NCBI RefSeq assembly: GCF_008634025.1
Contig: NZ_PDCM01000001.1
Location: 4,310,501-4,374,500 of the forward strand
DNA from: Streptomyces albofaciens JCM 4342
Lineage (GTDB): Bacteria > Actinomycetota > Actinomycetes > Streptomycetales > Streptomycetaceae
DNA: 64,000 bases
Reading direction: 5' to 3'
Shown: positions 57,892 through 64,000 of the stretch, in pieces
Position numbering within the stretch: position 1 is the first letter of the stretch
Layout: the number at the start of each line of letters is the position of its first letter
Notes under the pieces: generated by a model
The model's database searches: none
What the model was told of the DNA's origin: nothing
The model's input: the letters and a program-made list of their open reading frames with translations, nothing else
Position numbers and translations under genes: made by a program

Positions 57892-59300
57892 CACACCTCG
57901 CGGGGGGAGACGGTGGGGCTCGACGGGACGGCGCCTGCCGGGCCGGATTCCCGCTCCTCGCCGGTGGATTCCGTGGGGCAGCCCCGTACGATGCGATGTG
58001 CCACCGCGATCTTCTCCTGGAAGAGTTCCCAGCTGCGTTCCCGGCTGAGGTGCTGCGGGCGGTAGACGACGGGGGCGTCCTCCCGCCAGGCGGCGAAGTC
58101 CCAGTCCACGATCCGCCGGCGCAGCCGCGGAAAGTCGGGGGTGAGCGGATAGGGGACGAAGTTGTAGAGGTTGAAGAGCCACAGCCAGGCGCTGTTGTCG
58201 TCCAGCCACTGCACTGTCTGACGGTGCGCGGCCTCGGTCTCCTCGTCGAGGCCGCCCATGACGTTCAGGACCACCTTGAGGCCCGAGTCGCTGACGGTCC
58301 GGATCTTCTCGGTGTAATCGTCCAGTCCACGGGAGAGTTTGTGGTGCCGCTTCATCACCTGGGTGTCCGCCGACTCGAACCCCATCTCCACGGCGATGAC
58401 GCCCAGTTGGTGCATCGCGTCGACGACCCACTCCTTCACCTGCATCACGTGGGTCTGGACGATGAACCGGTAACCGGGCCGGTCGCGGAACACGTCGAGG
58501 AGGTTCTGCACCGCCTCGCGGGACTGGCCGAACGTCTTGTCGCCGATGTAGACGAGACGCGTGTCCGGGAAGCGCGCGGCGAGTTGGTCGACCTCCTCGG
58601 CCAGCGCGTCCTTGGTCACGAGCGTGAGCTGCTTGCTCCAGGCGTCCCCGCAGAAGGAGCACTTGTACAGGCAGCCATGGCTGGCGTTGAGCCGGAGCAT
58701 CGGCACACTGCCCCGGTACCCCTCAAGGTGCCGGTAGTTGGGCGACCAGCTCACGCGGTGGGGTGAGAGACCGAGCGTCGGCGCCTTCTCGCTCTGCCCG
58801 CCCTCGCCGGCGGCCATCTCGACGAGCCGGGTGACGAAGGAGGCGTCGAGCTGGCCCCGGTGGACCATGTGGACGGAGCCCGCCGGGACGAGCGGTGCCA
58901 TGTTGCCGCCGAGGACGACGCGGCGTCCCGCCCGCTGCAACGTGGCGGACACCTCCAGCGCGAGTTTCAGGTTCTGCGCGAGGGGCGACATGAGTACGAG
59001 GTCGCCGGGCGCGGTGTCGGCCAGTATGGGCTCGGCACACGCGTCGGGTTCGGCGGGCTCTTTGGAGAGGTCGCAGAAACTGGAATCCAGCCTCGCCGTG
59101 TCGATGAGAGCCGTCAGATGCGCCACCCACAGGGGAATCTCCCAGAGACCGTCTCCGGGAACGAAATACGAGGGAAGGTGGGCGCGGAAACGCAGGTCGT
59201 AGTCCCGGTAGTACGCGGCGAGCCGGGGGTCCGGGGCCTGTGTGGAGGGGAAGGGTAACTGGACGATGCAACTCTTGAGCGCAGTCGATAACCTCTGCAA
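57891..59300 (-). CDS. B12-binding-type radical SAM enzyme, first gene of the operon
   Basis: The 469-residue protein has an N-terminal B12-binding-like Rossmann domain (IVQLPFPS at residues 12-19, LVLMSPLAQNLKLALEVS at about 101-118, RRVVLGGNM at about 126-134) but no DxHxxG cobalamin-His motif. A radical SAM core follows with the cluster cysteines Cys210, Cys214 and Cys217 (CLYKCSFCG). The TTG start is supported by AGGAG seven bases upstream. Codons 4 and 15 are TTA, so translation should depend on bldA. Radical SAM enzymes of this class do methylations, rearrangements or cyclisations. Here it leads a natural-product-like operon. Confidence 0.88.
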   Translation of the reverse strand: MQRLSTALKSCIVQLPFPSTQAPDPRLAAYYRDYDLRFRAHLPSYFVPGDGLWEIPLWVAHLTALIDTARLDSSFCDLSKEPAEPDACAEPILADTAPGDLVLMSPLAQNLKLALEVSATLQRAGRRVVLGGNMAPLVPAGSVHMVHRGQLDASFVTRLVEMAAGEGGQSEKAPTLGLSPHRVSWSPNYRHLEGYRGSVPMLRLNASHGCLYKCSFCGDAWSKQLTLVTKDALAEEVDQLAARFPDTRLVYIGDKTFGQSREAVQNLLDVFRDRPGYRFIVQTHVMQVKEWVVDAMHQLGVIAVEMGFESADTQVMKRHHKLSRGLDDYTEKIRTVSDSGLKVVLNVMGGLDEETEAAHRQTVQWLDDNSAWLWLFNLYNFVPYPLTPDFPRLRRRIVDWDFAAWREDAPVVYRPQHLSRERSWELFQEKIAVAHRIVRGCPTESTGEERESGPAGAVPSSPTVSPREV

Positions 59301-59427
59301 GGCGTTCTCCTGAGCGCGTCGACATTCACGAGGCGTGCGGCGTGCACCGGCGCTGTGTCGCGAGGCCGTCAGTTCGGGGGTTGTGTCGGTCGTGCGGGAT
59401 CGGTGCAGTGGGAACACAACAGCTTCG

Positions 59428-59462
59428 ATCGTAGGCACTCAACATGTTCATGTGTCAAGTGC
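59428..59462 (-). promoter_or_regulatory. Promoter of the eight-gene operon with palindromic operator
   Basis: On the minus strand TTGACA (59458-59453) is followed after 19 bp by TACGAT (59433-59428), a good sigma-70-type pair. Between them lies the inverted repeat ACATG-TT-CATGT (59442-59453), flanked by outer arms GCACT (59435-59439) and AGTGC (59458-59462). A protein bound there would cover the -35 and spacer and so repress. The untranslated leader to the TTG start is about 120 bases. No dedicated repressor gene is adjacent. Confidence 0.6.
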
Positions 59463-60149
59463 TAAGCGTGTGCCGCATGTGACGAGCCGGGCCTGATCAT
59501 CGCGGCGGCGGTGCGACGAGGGCGTGACCGAAAATGGCTTGTTTCGCCAGGGGGTTGTGCGCTGTACGGCAGTGAGCCATGGCGACTTGCCACTGGCCCA
59601 ATGGACAACCCGTTTCGTGCGCACATGGACCAGGGAAGCAGGCGGTATGCGAAGCCCGTGGCACGGTTTCGGCCTGCGCGGCCTGCGCTCTCGGCCCGGT
59701 CCCGAAACAGGCGTTTATCCGCCCGCGTCAGCTACCGTGCCGCGCCACCTGCCCGACCTCGTACGCCGACGCTCACGTGCGAAAAGGCGCGCGCACGAGA
59801 CCGAGAGGGAATACGAAAAGCCGGGCCCCGCGCCCGTGCCCGTTGTCCCACCCTGGGGCAGGCGCTGGGCACTTGCGGCACGACCCGACGGTCGAGCAGC
59901 GCCGATCCGCCGGCAGTCCGGGGAGGGGTGGTCCGGCCATGGCTTCCGCAACCATGCCGATGACGACGCCTACCTCTACGAGGTCAAGGCATCCACCGGC
60001 GGCAGCGGCGTGCTCGGGCAGAGGGCGAACGGCTTCCGGGCTTATGGACGTGCCATAGCAGGAGAAGTTGTTCAGCGAATGCAATGTGCGGCTCAAGCAC
60101 GCGCCCAGAACTGGACGCCGAAGCGTACCGTAGCTCCGGTCTTCTGAGG
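59463..60149. other. Non-coding or decayed stretch
   Basis: No gene with good coding composition was found. One + strand frame up to 60147 contains DAYLYEVKASTGGSGVLGQR, which looks faintly nuclease-like, but the rest of it has no family features. It is best treated as decayed sequence. Confidence 0.4.
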
Positions 60150-60606
60150 GTGATGAGTGGTGATGAGGAAAGAGAAAAGGCGGGCTTCACCTTCTGGCGT
60201 GCCGACCGGTCCACCCGCGACCGGGCCACGCTGACGCAGTAGGTGAACGTCGACATGATGGGCAACAAGGAACGGCACCTTCGGTGTCTACGCCGCTGAC
60301 AGGACAGGCGTGGCCCGCTGCCCCGGAGACCAGCTCACCGCAGATGGAAACGGCCGCGCCCCCAGATCCGGCTCGCTCGAAGAATTCACCTGCAAAAGCG
60401 CCGACTTCGCTCCTCTTGCCGCCGCCGGTGTTCCTGCCGTCAACCCGAGCTTCACCGAAGAAAAAGGGGTCTTCAAGGGGCAGGTCTTTCCGGATACCTG
60501 TTACCACCTCCGGAGTGTCCACGCGGAAGAGGCCAATGTGACCACGCTCGTCGCCGACGGGGGCGGTAAAGGCGTTTCGAGTTCGCCCTGTTACCACTGC
60601 TGCTGA
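60150..60606 (+). pseudogene. Degraded M28-family (aminopeptidase) gene
   Basis: In one frame FWRADRSTRDRATLTQ is followed by a TAG and then VNVDMMGN, which corresponds to the metal-ligand region (LNVDMVG) of M28 aminopeptidases. In another frame, from about 60370, KSADFAPLAAAGVPAV, TEEKGVFKGQ and PDTCYHLRSVH correspond to the C-terminal part (DFAPF..AGIP, YDPCYHQACD). A stop and a frameshift separate the two, so the gene is dead. The family assignment is by pattern recall. Confidence 0.6.
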
Positions 60607-60893
60607 GCAGCGTCTGCTGCCGCCTGTGCGTCAGCCGCTGCTTGTGCCGCCTGCTGCTGTTGGGCAGCGTCTGCTGCGACCTGCGCTGCATACTGCTGCT
60701 CAGCCTCGTACCGCTGCTGGTCAGCGTACGCCGAATCCTGCTGCTGGCGCTGGCGCTGAGCGTCATCATCCGCCGCTTGCTGGGCTCGCCTTTTCTCCTC
60801 CTCTTCCTCCTCCCGGCGGCGAGTCCACCACTCGTCATCCGCCTTCCGACGGCGCGTGGCTTCGTCACCGTTGTCGCCGAACGTGCTTGGCAT
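60591..60893 (-). CDS. Gln/Ala-rich coiled-coil small protein
   Basis: The 100-residue protein begins MPSTFGDNGDEATRRRKADD, continues with a Glu/Arg-rich stretch and ends in 60 residues of Gln and Ala. It is predicted to be one long helix or coiled coil. AAGGAG lies five to six bases before the ATG, which supports expression. No known family. The Gln/Ala end reads over degenerate repeats (GCTGCT-type codons on the + strand) that may vary in length between strains. Confidence 0.6.
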   Translation of the reverse strand: MPSTFGDNGDEATRRRKADDEWWTRRREEEEEEKRRAQQAADDDAQRQRQQQDSAYADQQRYEAEQQYAAQVAADAAQQQQAAQAAADAQAAADAAQQQW

Positions 60894-60945
60894 GTCAGCT
60901 CCTTCGCGGTCGTCATTCTGCGTCAGCCTGCTACTCCCCGCCCAT

Positions 60946-61218
60946 GAACGCTATGCCGCGCAACAACCAGCACACACCCCTACATGTGCCGTATGTCATC
61001 CGCACGACCACCGCCGACCATGTGCCCGACCACACCGCGGCCGATTCCGAAGGCACACCGGCCACGGAGCTTCCGGTCACCCTCGGCAAGCCAGGCAAGG
61101 CCGTCGGCTTCCTCGGCGCGGCCGACCTGGAGCCTGCCGTGTCACCGCTCCGGCGCGGCCTCGATCACTGGCCCCGCACTTGCCGAGCATCAGCGGGAAA
61201 TGCGGGAAATGCCAACTG
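60946..61218 (+). CDS. Hypothetical 90-residue ORF, doubtful
   Basis: The frame starts MNAMPRNNQHTPLHVPYVIR and stays open for 90 codons. GC at third positions is moderate in the first half and poor at the end (RASAGNAGNAN), so it may be a real start that has lost its proper end. No family is recognised. It is divergent from the coiled-coil gene with 52 bp between, and lies in a region with two other gene remnants. Confidence 0.25.
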
Positions 61219-61395
61219 AACGCTGCAGTCACAGCTGGGCGGGTCCAGGCGCTTGACATGCTGACCGGTGCGCTACGCAGCTATCACGATGCCTGCCCGG
61301 CCACATACTGGCGGCACGTGTGTTCCGACGTCGCCAGTGACCATGCGGCGAGCCAGGTCGCCGGTAACGCAGGCACTCCCGGTCAGGTTGCGTAG

Positions 61396-61629
61396 CGCCT
61401 GGGCGCGTCTGTCAGTCTGTCCGGCGCCAGCCGGCACGCCACGGTCCTGCGCAACGCCGAACTCGTCGGGACTTGGCGGGAAGGGAAGTGGGTCATGCAC
61501 CGGCTCCAGATGCCGAACTGGGCTCCACAGGCTGCGGCGCGTCTGCGCGAAAGAGGCGCAGTGTCCTTGGCCGCAGCACGGAGGTATGCGGCCACGGCCC
61601 AGGATGACGACCGCACCGCACAAAGGTCC
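61396..61629 (+). pseudogene. ArsR-type regulator remnant
   Basis: Directly after an in-frame TAG (61393-61395) the frame reads SVSLSGASRHATVLRNAELV, then GTWREGKWVMHRL, the recognition helix and wing of an ArsR winged-helix repressor. The N-terminal half of the domain is absent upstream. The frame runs on into the 3' end of the convergent kinase gene. It is a 3' fragment and not a functional gene. Confidence 0.5.
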
Positions 61630-62706
61630 TCACGGTTCTCCACCCCTCACCCCCGGCAGCCGCAGGCGGAAACACGCGCCGTCCGGCTGCGGTTCGTACC
61701 ATGCGTCGCCTCCGTTGGTGCGGGCCAGGTTGCGGACGATCCACAGTCCCAGCCCGGCCCCGTCCGTGCCCGGCGCATGGGCGGGGTCGCGGCTGAACCG
61801 TTCGAACAGACGCGGAACGAAGTCGGAGGCCACGCCCGGACCGTGATCGCGCACCGTGATGTCCACCCAGCGGCCGCCGCTCTCCTCGGTCCACTCCTCG
61901 GCCCGCACCTCGATCGGCGGGCGGCCGTAGGACAAGGCGTTCTCCAGGTAGTTCGTGAGCATTTCCGAGAAGGCGATCCGATCGACGTACGCCCGCAATC
62001 CGCGACCGTCGTACAGCCGGACGGATTGCGCCCGTTCGCCGAGGTCGGCCAGCCGCTCGATGAGGAAGCCCAGGACGGGGATGCGCTCAGGGGTGCCGCC
62101 CGCCTCGTGGGCATCGATCCGGGAGGCGGTGAGGAGTTTGCGGACGAGCCCTTGGAGGTGGGTGACGCGCTCGGCGATCCGGGCGAGGATCTCGGTGCGC
62201 CGTTCCGCGTCGGCCGCTGCGCGGCGGTCACGCAGCACATCGACCAGGAGACCGATGGTGGCCAGCGGGTTGTGCAGTTGGTGGGCCGCGACGGCGACGA
62301 CGACATTGCGCCGCTCCAGCGCTTCCTCCAGTTCGCGCTCCGCCTGTCGCCGCCGGGTGATGTCCCGCAGCGCGACGACGTGCAGCCGCTCGCCCTCGAA
62401 CACCGTGGTGGTGACGCGCATGTCCACGACGCGGCTGCCGCCGGTGGGCAGCACCAGATCGATGGTGGCCTCGCCGACGGCGAGCGGGGAGCCGAGGTCA
62501 CTGCCGGTCAGGTCGTCGACCGTGCGGCCGAACAACTCGGTCGCGGCCGGGTTGCAGTAGCGGATGACCCCCTGCGCGTCGATCGCCACGATGCCGTCCG
62601 CCGACGCCGCCAGGACCGCCCGCACGATGTCCTCGTGGTCCGGCCCGTCCGGCTTCCGCTCCCCGGGTGACGGGCAGTGGGAACCCGGGGTGACGGCGTC
62701 ATTCAT
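61630..62706 (-). CDS. PAS-domain sensor histidine kinase
   Basis: The 358-residue soluble kinase has a PAS domain at residues 25-120 (VLAASADGIVAIDAQGVIRY, DITRRRQAE at its end), a HisKA-like helix with the presumed phospho-His in AVAAHQLHNPLATIGLL, and a HATPase domain (NYLENALSYG, DHGPGVASDF, GTDGAGLGLWIVRNLA). It has no membrane segment, so it senses a cytoplasmic cue. It overlaps the KaiC-like gene by 8 bp and is co-transcribed with it, which suggests the two signal together. No response regulator is adjacent. Confidence 0.9.
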   Translation of the reverse strand: MNDAVTPGSHCPSPGERKPDGPDHEDIVRAVLAASADGIVAIDAQGVIRYCNPAATELFGRTVDDLTGSDLGSPLAVGEATIDLVLPTGGSRVVDMRVTTTVFEGERLHVVALRDITRRRQAERELEEALERRNVVVAVAAHQLHNPLATIGLLVDVLRDRRAAADAERRTEILARIAERVTHLQGLVRKLLTASRIDAHEAGGTPERIPVLGFLIERLADLGERAQSVRLYDGRGLRAYVDRIAFSEMLTNYLENALSYGRPPIEVRAEEWTEESGGRWVDITVRDHGPGVASDFVPRLFERFSRDPAHAPGTDGAGLGLWIVRNLARTNGGDAWYEPQPDGACFRLRLPGVRGGEP

Positions 62707-64000
62707 GTGGCTCCGGTTGCGCTGTGCCCTCGGCCGTACCGGCGGGCCACGGCCTGGTGTCCAGCAGCGGACTGCCGTAGCCGGCCAGGATGTTGGACAC
62801 CCCCTTCAAGGGAGCGCCCACATGCAGACCGGTGTGGTCGATGGTGACCGCGCGGACGCGGTGGTCGTGAGCCGAGCCGCGGGCCTGGAGCACGGTGATG
62901 GCGCGCCCGACGTGCCCCGGCGACTCGACGTAGCGCAGCAGGATGGCGCCGTCCGTCAGGCTGGCGATCTGGTCGGCGATCGACGGACCGCCGGACCCCG
63001 CGTACGACGGACCGGGCAACGCCGTCAGGAGCGTGGTGACGCCCCGGGGGCGCAGTACCGCGCCCAGGGCGATGACGAAGTCGAGCAGCGCCCGCGAGGT
63101 GGCGATGCGCTCCAGCGCGGACAGCGTGTCGATGACCAGCCGCTGCGGCGCGAACTCCTCGACCGCCCGGCGGATACGGATGAAGTGGTCCTCCAGGGAT
63201 GAGGTCTCCGGGTATTCGGACACCACGGTCAGCAGACCTGAGGCATCCATGTGGGCCAGGTTCACGCCCCAGCCCGCGATGGAGCGCCGCAGTTGCTCCT
63301 CGGTCTCGTCGAAGGTGTAGAGCAGACAGCGTTCGCCCGCGTCGACGCCCGCGACCATGAAGCTCAGCGCGGTCAGCGTCTTCCCGACACCGGTGGGGCC
63401 GGAGAGCAGGACCACCGCGTCCCGGAAGAAGCCCCCGCCGCACATCTCGTCCAGGGCCGGGACCCCGGAGGAAACCCGGTCGTGGCGCACCGACCCCTTG
63501 TCGAGGGGCAGGAACGCGAGGGGGATGACGACGATGCCGTCCTGCGGATCGATGGTGAACAGCCACTCCCCGGTGCGGTGCGGCGCCCCCCGGAGTTTGA
63601 CGATCTCCACGGTCCGGCGGCGGCGTTCCTGGTACAGCCCGTTCCGCAGGACGATGACGTTGTTCAGCACGAACTCCTCGACGTCGTAGCGCGAGATGCT
63701 GCCGTACTCGTCCGTCCGCTCGGCAGTCAGGACGCAGGTCACTCCGAGCCCCTCCAGCGTGGTGGCGATGCGGAAGAGTTCGTGCCGGACGACCGCTTTG
63801 TCCGGGAACCGGGTGAAGATCGCGCCCAGGGAGTCCAGGGACACCCGGGTGGCCCCGGTCCTGTGCACCGCGTGGCTGATCCGTGCCACCAGCGCACCGA
63901 AGTCGTACGTGCCGACCGTCGGCCCCTCCTCGGTGATGTCGGCGGACGCGTCAACGAACGCCCAGGTGCCCTCGGCTTCCCAGGCCGCGATGTCGAAGCC
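62699..64000 (-). CDS. KaiC-like RecA-fold ATPase, 5' end outside window
   Basis: The frame is open to the right edge, so the start lies beyond 64000; 433 codons are visible. The first part is the end of a CI-like domain (GTYDFGALVARI, ATRVSLDSLGAIFTRFPD, RYDVEEFVLNNVIVLRN). A full CII-like domain follows with Walker A in LLSGPTGVGKTLTALSFM and the glutamates in YTFDETEEQLRR. Double KaiC-domain proteins in non-cyanobacteria work as ATP-driven signalling hexamers; clock function is not implied. It precedes and overlaps a PAS kinase gene, a pairing that recalls KaiC with its sensory kinase. Confidence 0.88.
   Translation of the reverse strand, partial: GFDIAAWEAEGTWAFVDASADITEEGPTVGTYDFGALVARISHAVHRTGATRVSLDSLGAIFTRFPDKAVVRHELFRIATTLEGLGVTCVLTAERTDEYGSISRYDVEEFVLNNVIVLRNGLYQERRRRTVEIVKLRGAPHRTGEWLFTIDPQDGIVVIPLAFLPLDKGSVRHDRVSSGVPALDEMCGGGFFRDAVVLLSGPTGVGKTLTALSFMVAGVDAGERCLLYTFDETEEQLRRSIAGWGVNLAHMDASGLLTVVSEYPETSSLEDHFIRIRRAVEEFAPQRLVIDTLSALERIATSRALLDFVIALGAVLRPRGVTTLLTALPGPSYAGSGGPSIADQIASLTDGAILLRYVESPGHVGRAITVLQARGSAHDHRVRAVTIDHTGLHVGAPLKGVSNILAGYGSPLLDTRPWPAGTAEGTAQPEPHE

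Noticed and set aside
59524..60147. 207-codon + strand ORF with EVKAS-like stretch
   Set aside because: Only a short stretch looks nuclease-like. Composition and the rest of the sequence do not support a gene.

Overview
The window is high-GC actinomycete DNA, most likely Streptomyces. Genes have strongly GC-biased third codon positions. Overlapping ATGA/GTGA starts and GTG/TTG starts are common, and TTA codons are rare and fall mostly in regulatory or secondary-metabolite genes. It reads as an accessory, antibiotic-related region holding several independent systems.

Region 1 (1-4849) is a sigma-factor partner-switching and signalling patch: the end of a PP2C phosphatase, STAS proteins, a MEDS plus HATPase anti-sigma kinase, a receiver protein, a STAS-ANTAR protein and a small winged-helix regulator. 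Region 2 (5189-14239) is a complete glycopeptide (vancomycin-type) resistance locus. vanH-vanA-vanX run leftward with an extra C39-like cysteine peptidase fused to the operon end. A leader ORF, a second murF and vanK run rightward, followed by the vanS-vanR sensor pair and vanY. Three near-identical promoter elements, two of them forming an inverted repeat of about 85 bp, tie the operons together as a probable VanR regulon.

Region 3 (14261-36577) is a small modular type I polyketide cluster: P450, PKS1 (two modules), P450, PKS2 (one module), PKS3 (KS, dead AT, ACP, thioesterase). There is no recognisable loading module and the last AT is truncated. A 16-bp sequence matching the published PimM/PAS-LuxR operator in 15 of 16 positions lies in the PKS promoter, and half of the same box precedes the first P450. 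A PAS-LuxR regulator with a TTA (bldA) codon sits at 42901-44208.

Region 4 (36848-47486) holds an exported HAD-like protein, then a leftward three-gene operon (ATP-grasp ligase, domain-shuffled PEP-synthase-like enzyme, MFS) divergent from the PAS-LuxR gene. A small lipoprotein, a PLP cysteine-synthase-like enzyme and an MFS exporter follow. Region 5 (47838-50113) is a PadR-DHA2 efflux pair with an EamA remnant after it.

Region 6 (50410-59300) is a tightly overlapping eight-gene leftward operon: radical SAM enzyme, ureohydrolase, Fe(II)/2OG-like oxygenase with a Cys-rich insert, APH-type kinase, GNAT/BioF2-like transferase, MFS exporter, FemAB-like transferase, HAD phosphatase. It has a strong promoter overlapped by a palindrome and two TTA codons at the start of its first gene. 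I recognise no described pathway with this set and consider it the best candidate for an undescribed (perhaps guanidino-peptide, kinase/phosphatase-protected) natural product. Region 7 (59463-64000) is a decayed stretch with peptidase and ArsR remnants, followed by a PAS histidine kinase overlapping a KaiC-like ATPase that runs off the window.

Gene functions are inferred from recognised motifs only. No database search was possible.
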